64,000 bases of DNA, from NCBI GenBank assembly GCA_965219635.1, contig OZ244783.1:3038001-3102000 (forward strand), read 5' to 3'. Under the pieces are notes generated by a model that was given only the letters and a program-made list of their open reading frames with translations, searched no databases and had not been told where the DNA came from. The stretch is from JAPOXR01 sp965219635. Its GTDB lineage: Bacteria > Pseudomonadota > Alphaproteobacteria > Rhodobacterales > Rhodobacteraceae. Below are positions 46,196 through 55,531 of the stretch, one piece after another. The first letter of the stretch is position 1; each line of letters starts with the position of its first letter. Position numbers and translations under genes: made by a program.

Positions 46196-48529
46196 TCATC
46201 CCCGGGGCAGATTTTGCGCCGCTTTAGTGGCGGCACCACCTGCCGAAAGACGGCCCGCATGGCGCGCCGCAGTCGAGAATGCGGACGAAACCGTCTGGGA
46301 GACCCCCCGGAACTGCCGCTCACTTGATGCATCGCCTGCGCCTGAAGCCGCGCCGATCCATTTCAGGATGCGGTCGGGGAACTCTGAAACGAGGGAGAAA
46401 CTGCGCTCGATGATGACAAGATGGGAAATGACCACCAGAAAGCCGGCCGCTATCAGCCCGAAGATGCCGACCACGGGGGAAGCATTGACCAACGCTCCCA
46501 TTGCGTAGTGCATGCCGAGATCAAGCAGGCCGGCCGCGACCCGGAAGATTACCATTCCGGCGAGATAGCCGAGGATCATGAGTGACGGCGTCAGCACAAG
46601 CGCCAGCAACATGAGCCACCCACTGCGGCCTGCCTCCCCGGATATGCCCTCGCCGTCCAACCGGAAATGCATCAACGCCCAGAGCGTAGCGGCCACGACT
46701 GCTTCCGCCACAAGCAGAAAGTACCCGGCAACTCCGAGTATCCAATAGACGAATGGCAGCATGGGGATGATGAATGACTGTGTCACCCCGATGGCGGCCA
46801 TCGGAGCCGCGATCAGGAATACCACGGTGGTCCCCAAACCTCCCGAGAGCAATGACACGGTTGCCCCGCCGAAGATCAGGATTCCGGCGACATCCAGGAA
46901 CCAGTTCCCCATATTGATCAGGCCGACGATCGGATCCTGACCGAAGCCGGAAGGCGAGAGCAGTGAGACCAGAGTCTCGAGTTCATCGGCAAAGCCCACC
47001 CGCCAGATGCGGCCAAGTAGTCCGGTCGGGCTGTCCGGCGCTGCATTTTCGATGATGCTGCCGTTAAGGCTCGTTCCGAGCGGGGCCAGCTTCAGCATCG
47101 CGTCCCTGAGGCCCGAGTCCGCGGCGCTCCAGATGCGTTGGGCTTCATCCACATGCATGTACTTGTTTGGATCGGTTGCGCTGAACAACCGGGCAAACCA
47201 GCCTTGGGAGTCCGCCTCTGCAACGACCTGCCGGTTCAGCCATCCCAAATCCCGCGAAGAATATGCAGGCCCTCCTGCCGAAATCGACGCGCTGGATACT
47301 CCCATGAGTTCCGAATTCAGGCGGGCGAGTGTCATGTGCCAATTTCCCGCCCCGAGCCAGCCTTCCCCGCCGCACTGGCGCTGTCCGTCCGGTGCCTGGC
47401 GGCTATTTGAGCAGCCTCCGGTCATGAAGGATTCAATGGCCCGGCGCGCAGCATTGCGTTCGCCATCTCCTCCCGCGATCTGCGCAATCAGGCCGCGGTT
47501 GCCCTCCCGGAGCCTGTCATTGATGCGCGCCAACGTGCCTGCAATGTCACCGGAAATGTCCGGGATTGCTCGATCGCCGGCAATCACTGCCGGCCACTGC
47601 CGGGATATGGCGCGGTTCGCTCCCTCTATCGCAATCTCGAGGATTCCCGCGTGGAGGTTTCTGAACTCGGCCTCAACGCCTGAAATTGCATCCGAATTCC
47701 GGCTTCCAATGTGGTCGGGAACCGCTGGTATTTCGTAATGACCGCACACTTCCGGCTGCCTGCCCTCAATGGATGAGGCGATACGCAGCGGTCCGCGGGA
47801 CTCGACCGGTTCAAACCGGACGCGCAAATCGCTGCCTGCTGCTTCGAATTGGTGATTGGCCAGCCAGACACACAGCTGGTTGTGATAGACTGACCGGAGG
47901 ATTTCGCCATCGAAGCGGGTTGAACCTTCAACTATCGGAAGTTCACCGGTCACCAGCAGACTGGCGCTCCGCCCCCAGAGTTCCGATGCAATCAGGGTTG
48001 AGCCCTTCACGATCCAGGCGACGCCCGCCTGTATGGAATTGTAGCCGCCAAGCCCTGGAACGGGCACAAGTAACGCCAGAGCAAAAACCACTCTGAGCGG
48101 CGCCCAGAGCGATGACCAGCGGCGGCCCAGAACCACTCCCTCGTGAGCCGACTGGAGCACTCCGACGGTCAGATTCCATGCGAACAGGAGCCCGCCGATT
48201 ACGAGAATTGCCGCATTCAGCTGGCCGACGAGGACAGAAACTGTCGTTGCGTCAACCGAACCGGATTCCGCCGGAAACAGCGGACCAAATATCCGGTTCA
48301 GAAGATTGGCGCTGTTGGCATCGCCGAATTCGGTGCCGAACAGTCCGGCTATGTTGTCAGCCCATCCTCCTCCGGGAACCGGGTTGGCCAGCGAGCAAGA
48401 AGGCGATGCGATCAAAACGCCAGCGATGAAGGCGCTTGCGGCCTGGCTCATCCTGGCCTTGAGTGTATCCGGGCCGCGCATCGGCGGAGAATAACCGGCC
48501 ATCGATGGTACAACCGAACCTGAATTCAC
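46196..48529 (-). CDS. dotA: DotA/TraY-like inner membrane protein of type IVB secretion
   Basis: Up to 777 residues. The GTG at 48529 is the longest start, but ATG 48451 gives a cleaner signal peptide (AASAFIAGVLIASPSCSLA) with AAGG upstream. The pattern follows DotA/TraY: signal peptide, two helices (LNAAILVIGGLLFAWNL and PLRVVFALALLVPVPGLGGY), a long periplasmic domain of about 250-300 residues with paired cysteines, then five or so helices in the C-terminal third. The WSSLWAPLRVVFALALLVPVPG segment is very typical of the family. It is transcribed toward the unknown 451-residue gene and the helicase. Confidence 0.78.
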   Translation of the reverse strand: MNSGSVVPSMAGYSPPMRGPDTLKARMSQAASAFIAGVLIASPSCSLANPVPGGGWADNIAGLFGTEFGDANSANLLNRIFGPLFPAESGSVDATTVSVLVGQLNAAILVIGGLLFAWNLTVGVLQSAHEGVVLGRRWSSLWAPLRVVFALALLVPVPGLGGYNSIQAGVAWIVKGSTLIASELWGRSASLLVTGELPIVEGSTRFDGEILRSVYHNQLCVWLANHQFEAAGSDLRVRFEPVESRGPLRIASSIEGRQPEVCGHYEIPAVPDHIGSRNSDAISGVEAEFRNLHAGILEIAIEGANRAISRQWPAVIAGDRAIPDISGDIAGTLARINDRLREGNRGLIAQIAGGDGERNAARRAIESFMTGGCSNSRQAPDGQRQCGGEGWLGAGNWHMTLARLNSELMGVSSASISAGGPAYSSRDLGWLNRQVVAEADSQGWFARLFSATDPNKYMHVDEAQRIWSAADSGLRDAMLKLAPLGTSLNGSIIENAAPDSPTGLLGRIWRVGFADELETLVSLLSPSGFGQDPIVGLINMGNWFLDVAGILIFGGATVSLLSGGLGTTVVFLIAAPMAAIGVTQSFIIPMLPFVYWILGVAGYFLLVAEAVVAATLWALMHFRLDGEGISGEAGRSGWLMLLALVLTPSLMILGYLAGMVIFRVAAGLLDLGMHYAMGALVNASPVVGIFGLIAAGFLVVISHLVIIERSFSLVSEFPDRILKWIGAASGAGDASSERQFRGVSQTVSSAFSTAARHAGRLSAGGAATKAAQNLPRG

Positions 48530-48920
48530 TGCCTGATTGACGGAAACGGTGGAAAACGGGTTCGGCTCGCAATTCTTGCAGCGGGAACAAGCGCCGGCCG
48601 GGGGACAGAATTATTGAACCGATAGCATCAGGACACGACCATCAGCGCACGATCTGCCTTCAAGGCAGGATTTACAGGGTCCAAACTGCCCCTCGCACGC
48701 GTGCACTGCGGGCCATGGCGCCACAATGGGCACCCGGGGCTGGTGTTATTGCTTGGAGATGTGGAGGGAGTGAACAGCGTATCTTCACAAACGCTGATCG
48801 GGCATCCTGATCAGTCGGCCGTTACCGTGCAATGGTGCCCCCACTGGAGGCGCTGCCTCCGCCTCAAAACCAATGCCAAGGCGCTAGGGGTTCCCGCCTG
48901 AGGACCATACGGTCAAATGG
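48530..48920. other. Intergenic region between DotA-like gene and molybdenum hydroxylase
   Basis: No gene supported. It marks the right border of the secretion-related block; no direct repeat, integrase or tRNA remnant was recognised. Confidence 0.5.
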
Positions 48921-51050
48921 TCATGCGGGTGGAACATCATGTTCAAGGGCTGCGGTTCGTATTGCTTCAGCTGTGATCGGCAAATGCCGGAGTCTGAGAC
49001 CGGTAGCATCGAAGACAGCATTGGCGATTGCCGCCACAGCAGGACCGCTCGAAGCTTCTCCCGCTCCCCTTGAGCGGCATTCGGGCCTGTTGATGATAGT
49101 GGTTTCGATCTCCGGCACATTGTCGAACCTCAGGACCGGATAGGAATCCCAGTCGCGGGACAAGATGCCATCCCGGTCCCAGGCAACTGCCTCATGCAAC
49201 GCCCAACTCGCTCCCTGGAGGAACCCACCTTCCATCTGCGCTTCAAGTCCGTGGAGATCAATAACCCTCCCCGCATCGGCGACGATTATCGCGTGATCGA
49301 GTTGAACCGAAGCATCTTCCAAGACCGAGAGGAAGACTCCGACTGCAACCTGTGTTGCCTCATTCTTGTATTGCGCATACGCAACGCCGCGTCCGTCCGA
49401 GTTCCAAATCCTGCCCGCATCTGCCATCGCCCCGTCAAGGCGATCAATGACCTCCAGAGCGCGCTCGTCATTCAAATACCGGCGGCGGAATTCCAGCGGG
49501 TCCTGACCCTGTATCCTTGCCATTTCGTCCATGAAGCACTCAATGGCGAAGATGTTCGGCACGGACCCGAGGCCGCGCAGTGCCGAAGTCCGGTGAGGAA
49601 GGTCTGCAATCTGGCTCTTGATCATGGATAATTCAGGAAAGTCGTAGCACGGTTCCAGATTGCGGCGGATACCGGACTTGCGGCCAAGGTTCGAAAGAGG
49701 GTCCGGTGGCAGAATCGGCGGATCGCGGAAACGGTTCGCAAGCAGGCGGTCATAGCCTGTTGTGCCGGGACCCGGTATCGGGCGGAATGTGTGCGTTCCA
49801 CCAATTGCTTCGATGCCAATCCGCTCAATCGGGCCGTTCTCATCCAGCCATGCGCCGATCTCGACCGCCTGTGGAGCCCCGTAAGGCTCCCAGCAGTGCT
49901 CTTCCTCCCGCGTCCACTTGAGCAGGATGGGTTTCCCGGGCAGAGCGCGGGCCAGTAGCGCCGCCTCGAATGCAGCATCGTCTGCCCCGTTATGGCCATA
50001 GCATCCCGAGCTCGGCGCATACGTCAATTCGACCTGCCCCGGTTCAAGACCGAAGCAACTGGCGATGCTGTTGCGCAAACCATGCATGCCCTGGCTATGA
50101 GTGATGATCGAGAGCTTGCCCCCATCCCAAACTGCAATTGCCGCCGACGGGGCCAGTGAAGCGTGCATCGTGAATGGGCGCAGATAGCGTGCACCATGGT
50201 CGGGTGGCCGGCTTTCCTGTGGAATCGCCTCATCCGGAAGCGGTGTATCGTCCTTGACGATCATGCGCCGGGCATTGCTCCGGGTCAGCAGTGAATCCAC
50301 ATTGTCTTCGGTTAGCTTCCGGGAGGTGTCCCACGAACACGCTCCGGCCAATCGAATAGCGGCCTTGACCACTTGCCATTCCTGAGCACCAACAACCGCA
50401 ACGAAGCTACCGTCACGCACCACAGTCATACCCAGCCCCGCCAATGTGTCGGCAGTCGACTGATTGATGCTGATGAGACAAGCATGAGCGTTCGGTGGAC
50501 GCACCACCCGCGCGTGGAGCATGCCTGGCAGTTCCATGTCGTGAAGAAACCGGTAGCCGCCCGTAACCATTCCATCAATGCCGCGCATAGGAGAAGCAGC
50601 GGGGCTCGCTTTCGGGGGAAGGAAAACTGCGTCCGGATCAACCGGGATTTGAAGATCCAGATCTTCTGCGAAATCGAGCAACGGAATTGGCCGGTTACGC
50701 CCCGGCCCCCGCAGTATGCCGTCCGTCAGCGTCCACTCGCCGACCTGGCTGCCGGTGCGTTCAGCAGCGATGGCGATTGCATGGATTCTCAATGTGGCGG
50801 CGGCGCGACGAACCGCCTGGCCACCCTGCTCGACGCTGGTGCTCCCGGCAGTCATGCCCTCATTGGGGCTTCCATGGGTTGAAACTGGCGCCACTTCAAT
50901 CAAGTGCCGCGGAACAGTCAGTTCTTCGTGGGCAATCTCCACAAGGACGGTCGAGATCCGCTGACCGATCTCGACCTTGCCTGACCGGACAACGAGGCGG
51001 CCATCCGCAACACCAAGCCAGGCAGATACGAGCGGAGCCGTGTCGTTCAT
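48921..51050 (-). CDS. Molybdopterin-binding subunit of a xanthine dehydrogenase-family hydroxylase
   Basis: 709 residues from ATG 51050, overlapping the stop of the 2Fe-2S subunit (ATGA). The sequence follows the isoquinoline 1-oxidoreductase / aldehyde oxidase beta-subunit pattern: SGKVEIGQRISTVLVEIAHEEL, AGSTSVEQGGQAVRRAAATLR, LSYA-type ELTYAPSSGCYGHNGADDAAFEAALLA, and the C-terminal GAGEASSGPAVAAIANAVFD, containing the catalytic Glu region. No Tat signal is visible, unlike many of this two-subunit group, so it may be cytoplasmic. No FAD subunit gene follows, so electrons probably go to a cytochrome or a separate reductase. Substrate unknown. Confidence 0.88.
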   Translation of the reverse strand: MNDTAPLVSAWLGVADGRLVVRSGKVEIGQRISTVLVEIAHEELTVPRHLIEVAPVSTHGSPNEGMTAGSTSVEQGGQAVRRAAATLRIHAIAIAAERTGSQVGEWTLTDGILRGPGRNRPIPLLDFAEDLDLQIPVDPDAVFLPPKASPAASPMRGIDGMVTGGYRFLHDMELPGMLHARVVRPPNAHACLISINQSTADTLAGLGMTVVRDGSFVAVVGAQEWQVVKAAIRLAGACSWDTSRKLTEDNVDSLLTRSNARRMIVKDDTPLPDEAIPQESRPPDHGARYLRPFTMHASLAPSAAIAVWDGGKLSIITHSQGMHGLRNSIASCFGLEPGQVELTYAPSSGCYGHNGADDAAFEAALLARALPGKPILLKWTREEEHCWEPYGAPQAVEIGAWLDENGPIERIGIEAIGGTHTFRPIPGPGTTGYDRLLANRFRDPPILPPDPLSNLGRKSGIRRNLEPCYDFPELSMIKSQIADLPHRTSALRGLGSVPNIFAIECFMDEMARIQGQDPLEFRRRYLNDERALEVIDRLDGAMADAGRIWNSDGRGVAYAQYKNEATQVAVGVFLSVLEDASVQLDHAIIVADAGRVIDLHGLEAQMEGGFLQGASWALHEAVAWDRDGILSRDWDSYPVLRFDNVPEIETTIINRPECRSRGAGEASSGPAVAAIANAVFDATGLRLRHLPITAEAIRTAALEHDVPPA

Positions 51051-51505
51051 TTGTCGTCCGCTGCGATGTCGATGGCGCGTAGCACGCGTGGATGGGAGCC
51101 ACACCGGCAGATGTGTGGCGAAAGCGCTGCCTTCACAGCTTCCCGGTCGGGAGAGGGACTACGCATCAGCAACGCCGTCGCTGCGACGACGAGCCCAGCT
51201 GTGCAATATCCGCACTGGGCCGCCGACGCCTTCACAAAGGCTGCCTGAACCCGGGCGCCGGCTTCAGTCCCGCCAATGCCTTCTGGTGTCGTGATCTCCT
51301 TGCCAATGAAAGAGGCAACCGGTGTGACGCAACTGTAGACGGCTTCTCCGTCGACCAGGACAGCGCAAGCTCCGCATTGTTCAAGGCCACAGCCGAATTT
51401 GGCGCCTTTCAGTTTCAATTCATCCCGCAAGACAAAGAGTAGCGGCGTGTCCTCGTCCGAATGTACTTGCCTCTCTCGGCCATTTATCCTGAGTGCCAAG
51501 TCCAT
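51047..51505 (-). CDS. 2Fe-2S subunit of the molybdenum hydroxylase
   Basis: 152 residues from ATG 51505, which has AAGGA upstream; the longer frame to 51529 lacks a site. Two [2Fe-2S] clusters: the plant-ferredoxin-type Cys39, Cys44, Cys47, Cys59 (FGCGLEQCGACAVL...YSC) and the helical one with Cys98, Cys101, Cys133, Cys135 (QCGYCTAG...HICRCG). Passes electrons from the molybdopterin subunit. Translation of the two subunits is coupled by the ATGA overlap. Confidence 0.95.
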   Translation of the reverse strand: MDLALRINGRERQVHSDEDTPLLFVLRDELKLKGAKFGCGLEQCGACAVLVDGEAVYSCVTPVASFIGKEITTPEGIGGTEAGARVQAAFVKASAAQCGYCTAGLVVAATALLMRSPSPDREAVKAALSPHICRCGSHPRVLRAIDIAADDK

Positions 51506-51642
51506 TTCTGTTCCTTCAAGTGATACCACAAGTTGATCAAAGGAGACTCACTGCAATTGGCTGCCGCGGGTTTTGCGGTGTCTGGCGTCAAATGCACCTC
51601 TCTCCCCTTTGAACTGTGCAAAGAGCAACTCTACCCAATAGA

Positions 51643-53982
51643 TCATCGGCAGATGAATGCGTCCGATCCCCACACCAGACCACATTCCTCCGTAGCGGCC
51701 CGGATTAGACGAATGATACCGGCGTGACTGTAGTTCGTTCCAACATACCACCCTGGAATAAACTCTCGAGAATTTACTGTTAGATCGGGCCTGTCCGGAT
51801 ATAGGGCCGTTCGTGATTGCGCTATCAGCGGACGTTTTCGACCTCGTACTTTGGCAACTGCGGCAAGGCGCGCTGGATTGCCAGTGGTCAATCTCTTTAG
51901 TGTTGCTTCCAATGCCTCCACACCATTGTGCGCCGTGATTTCGTTGCCCTCGAGTACAATTTTCCACACACCTGCTGTGGATTCTTGCTGGTTTGGAAGA
52001 TTACGCGATGTGGTGCCCACTGAACTTGTAGCCTGCATGAACTCTTGGTCCCTTGGGGGATTCCAGACTTCGCTTCCAACTTCAGGAAGCTCAAGGGACG
52101 GCCAGAGCGTCATAGCCATGTCTGCCAACTTCAAACTCCTGTTCTCGATTTCCATCTCATTCCATACCTCCTTCTTCATAAACCATCGATTCAAAAGCAG
52201 GTTTGTGTGATCTTCCAGATTCTTCCGTTTCTGAAGAAAACCCCTGTTGCTGGACGAGATATTGAGGCTCTTCGTCAATAGGGTTAAGTTTCCAAGAGTA
52301 TGAAGAACTCTACTGCGGGCTTCAGCACTTGGATGGTCCGACCAATGCTCGACATACTGCCCGGTTTCAAATGGCCAGTTCTCAGTCCATGCCTGAGGCA
52401 AGACATGCTCAACCCACAAATCTTTGGGTATGGCAGTTCCTTCCGAAAACTTCGTGCGGTGTGCATTTTCCAGCTCCCATAACACATTCTTGATCCTTGT
52501 TTGCGGTGCTAACTTGTATGCTGGCTTAGAGAGTATGCCATTACGGAACTCACGGTCACCAGGAAAGCGCGTGCTATCGCCTGTGCGCTCTGCGAAATAG
52601 CACCGAAGTGCCTCGACCGATGGTCCATTCTCAATGAAGACTTGCGAGAGGTTTTGAAAGACGCGATTGAGGTTCTTAGCGGTTAACCCTGACAAAGCCC
52701 GGCGTACAATGTATGAGTATATGAAGTGATAGAGTTGGCACTTTTCCTCTTCTGGGATGCTGGCAACATTGATCTGCATTGCAACCGGGTAAGCAGTTGT
52801 GACCTGCCACGCCGCCAAGTGGCGTCCGAGCCAGTGCAAATCTCTGTCCTCGTGTAAGCGACCTTCGAGCGTCTCATATATCGGTGCATACTTACTTAGT
52901 AGTTGGAGTTCGTCCTCAACTCTCTGGAATCTTGGGATACCCTTGGGAACGGTGAAAGCTCTGTATTCGGAATAGAGTTCACGCAGCGAGATCTTTTGGC
53001 CCGTCTCCGCGGCAAGTACATGGGTCAAGAAGTGATCGATGCGTGGCCTCGTGGGACGGGCAAAGGGAGCAAGTTCCTTCCACCACTCATGATCGAACGG
53101 ATCCCATAGGTCCGCATAGAGCGATTCAACTTCGGCGTTTTCTCTTGCGGCGCGATAGAAGATGTTGTTTCGCACAAGGTCCATGGCCAACAATGGCTCG
53201 CCCCTTGTATTCAGCGTCTCGAAGATGACCTGCGCATCGTCATCTTCTCCCAGCGTGATGACGACCATTTTCATCCGGTTTAACAATGCTGTTAGCATTG
53301 CTTCTAGACGTTCTCGCCTTGCCTCGACGGTGTCTGTCTCATCGCTGATTGTTTGTGCTTGCCCGTCCTCTGTATTACTTTCGCCTAACTCAGAAGAACC
53401 GAATTGAGCGAAATAGTCGATCAAGCGATAGAACTCATCATATGCCCGTAATGCACGTAGACCGGTATTCTTGGGAACCCGATTCCCCCAATAGTGCTTT
53501 TCATATCGGGACTTGATGGTGTCATATTCGTGCTCGACTAAGTCGTAGAATATGGATTGATCGGATGGTGTCGGCGTTAGCTTGAAGCGTGTAAGTTTGT
53601 CAGAATCTTTTGATTTCGGGTTGTTGTAAAGGTAGTCACGAACATGATCGACAACCTCATTGCACCCATGTTTCCTTGCGACCTCACGCAGTGCAGCAAG
53701 AAACAACTGAAAGGTGGTCAGACGTTGCTGTCCATCTACAACTTGAACTTTTGGTGTGATCCCGATCTGTGCAGCCGCGCCCATGGAAGCAAGGATTAGT
53801 GCACCCATATAATGCTGGAACCGGCTTTCTCCTTCTAGAACCTCAATTGCCTTTGCTTCGACATCCTCCCAAAACGGAACAAGTTGAATGTCATGCCATT
53901 GGTATTTTCGTTGATAGAGTGGCACCATGAAGCGCCGGCCTTCGGCTAAAATCACTTCTATTGCATGATCATCAGCCTGCAT
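51643..53982 (-). CDS. GmrSD-like protein with DUF262 and DUF1524 domains
   Basis: 779 residues from ATG 53982, which has GGGAGAGAAGG upstream; the frame continues to 54387 but without a site. The N-terminal DUF262 (GmrS-like, ParB-fold NTPase) shows PLYQRKYQW at residues 21-29 and VVDGQQRLTTF at 81-91, the nucleotide motif. The C-terminal DUF1524 HNH-type nuclease shows VEHVLPQAW at about 523 and TLGNLTLLT near 560, followed by NRGFLQKRKNL. The last 120 residues form an extra small domain ending GWYVGTNYSHAGIIRLIRAA. Single-chain GmrSD proteins cut modified (glucosylated or hydroxymethylated) phage DNA. AT-rich composition unlike the neighbours indicates transfer. Confidence 0.85.
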   Translation of the reverse strand: MQADDHAIEVILAEGRRFMVPLYQRKYQWHDIQLVPFWEDVEAKAIEVLEGESRFQHYMGALILASMGAAAQIGITPKVQVVDGQQRLTTFQLFLAALREVARKHGCNEVVDHVRDYLYNNPKSKDSDKLTRFKLTPTPSDQSIFYDLVEHEYDTIKSRYEKHYWGNRVPKNTGLRALRAYDEFYRLIDYFAQFGSSELGESNTEDGQAQTISDETDTVEARRERLEAMLTALLNRMKMVVITLGEDDDAQVIFETLNTRGEPLLAMDLVRNNIFYRAARENAEVESLYADLWDPFDHEWWKELAPFARPTRPRIDHFLTHVLAAETGQKISLRELYSEYRAFTVPKGIPRFQRVEDELQLLSKYAPIYETLEGRLHEDRDLHWLGRHLAAWQVTTAYPVAMQINVASIPEEEKCQLYHFIYSYIVRRALSGLTAKNLNRVFQNLSQVFIENGPSVEALRCYFAERTGDSTRFPGDREFRNGILSKPAYKLAPQTRIKNVLWELENAHRTKFSEGTAIPKDLWVEHVLPQAWTENWPFETGQYVEHWSDHPSAEARSRVLHTLGNLTLLTKSLNISSSNRGFLQKRKNLEDHTNLLLNRWFMKKEVWNEMEIENRSLKLADMAMTLWPSLELPEVGSEVWNPPRDQEFMQATSSVGTTSRNLPNQQESTAGVWKIVLEGNEITAHNGVEALEATLKRLTTGNPARLAAVAKVRGRKRPLIAQSRTALYPDRPDLTVNSREFIPGWYVGTNYSHAGIIRLIRAATEECGLVWGSDAFICR

Positions 53983-54611
53983 CCTTCTCTCCCTTTGGTT
54001 TTCCAGACCATACACTTGCAGTTGCGGACCAACAGAAAATGTAAAGGACCTACTGCCGGTTACTATATCTCCTTTGATAGGTTGCCAAGTTCTTGTTCTC
54101 TTTGCCCACAGAATCCGGGATATGGTCATTGATTTCAAACCACACATGGCGGCACCCTGAACCGAGGAGTGGCACGACAAAAGTGGCAATGATTGTGGCC
54201 TGCAAGATGACCGCCTGAAATCACCCGCTACTGAACGGAACTGCTCGGGCAACAACAGTGCTGGAGCTAATCTGCCTGCATTGCCAGTCACATGACTATT
54301 CCATAGGGGCAGCTTAACTTGAATTGGTGTGGCGCCAATCCGTCGCACGCGATTCCTCCACTCAAGCGGGGTGATCTGAAGCCGCAACAGCAGGAATTCC
54401 TGTTGATGTCAAAGCGAATGCGTTGGGAGGCGATAAGGGTGGCAAAGAGTGAAGCCAGGCAAAGGATACGACTGCTCGGTTGCCACGCCCCGAAATGACC
54501 CCGCCATCCGGCCATTCTGAGCCTACTCGAACTGAAATAGATCACCCGCATGGTCGGTGGGGTCATTGCATGCCACCGTAGCAGGTTGCTTCCTCGGAAC
54601 ACTTGAGCGAC
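53983..54611. other. Intergenic region between GmrSD-like gene and XRE regulator
   Basis: AT-rich near the nuclease gene, becoming more balanced to the right. No gene supported. It should contain the promoters of both divergent genes. Confidence 0.5.
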
Positions 54612-55031
54612 ATGCACATCGTTGTCCACATTGAAGGGCGCAAGCAACCTAAGTCGATTGATCCCGCAGAACCAAACATGAGAATTTCACCGGTTACGAA
54701 TACAACGCACCTCGTAATTGATCCCCAATCCCCGTCCACTATTCCAGAAGGGCGGATAGACGAAGCACGAGTGGATGCCACCACCGAGGCCGAGATCGCA
54801 AAGCAGCAACGGGAAGACGAGGAGGAGGCATTGCAGTACACAGCGCGATACACTCGCAGGGTGCGTCGGCGTCTTGGCTTCTCTCAGGCAGAATTTGCGC
54901 GGCGTATCAATGTGCCCCAGCAGACCATAAGCGACTGGGAGCAGGGAAAGCGCGGTCCGACTGGTGCAGCGCGCGCACTGTTGCGCATCCTCGACAAAGC
55001 CCCTGAGACTGCCCTCCGCGTGCTGACTTGA
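54612..55031 (+). CDS. XRE-family HTH protein, orphan antitoxin-like
   Basis: About 139 residues from ATG 54612; a TTG at 54603 and an ATG at 54678 are alternatives. The last 60 residues form an XRE helix-turn-helix, RRVRRRLGFSQAEFARRINVPQQTISDWEQGKRGPTGAARALLRIL, the form found in HigA-2/MqsA-like and BrnA-like antitoxins. A charged helix with KQQREDEEEA precedes it. Those antitoxins normally follow a small toxin gene; I see none on either side. It is therefore an orphan regulator, perhaps left from a lost pair, and it may act on the adjacent GmrSD-like gene. Confidence 0.7.
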   Translation: MHIVVHIEGRKQPKSIDPAEPNMRISPVTNTTHLVIDPQSPSTIPEGRIDEARVDATTEAEIAKQQREDEEEALQYTARYTRRVRRRLGFSQAEFARRINVPQQTISDWEQGKRGPTGAARALLRILDKAPETALRVLT

Positions 55032-55531
55032 GAACAGTTGCTCTACGTTTTGAATGCAGTCGGCAAACGATCCTGTCTTTCCGTAGGTGCGGTCAGCGCA
55101 GAAACTGCTCATCCGTCTGCACCAGTCGCATCCATGTTGGGCGAGTACATCTTCAGTGAGAGACTCCTCGGCCGAGCCTCGATAATGTAGCGAAGCTCTT
55201 GTTCGCACACTGCCTGCACTGATCACCCCCAACAGGCGGAATTGCACGCGTGTTCAATCACAGCCAGACCGGCACCAGTGCTTCGATTCTGGCCAGCGCC
55301 AACAGAGGACAACGGATCACTCGTAACCAATTCACTGAACTCGGGGATTTACTTATCCGCGAACTCCGCCATGTGAAGCAGCAACCGGCCGGGTTCACTC
55401 TTGCCCGAAAGATGCGTTGACCAAGGCATCCCGGCAAGTTCGGGTTTGTTTTGCTGGCCTTATGGGCAGCTCACAGCAGGACCGATGCCGCTCAGATTGC
55501 AAGCATGTCCCTCATCAACTGAACAGTCGGT
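55032..55531. other. Intergenic region between XRE and LacI-family genes
   Basis: No gene supported; overlapping ORFs on the minus strand run through the XRE gene and are shadows. No hairpin with T-run was noticed at the convergent ends. Confidence 0.5.

Noticed and set aside
54687..55247. 186-codon ORF opposite the XRE gene
   Set aside because: Shadow of the XRE coding frame; no family and no ribosome site.
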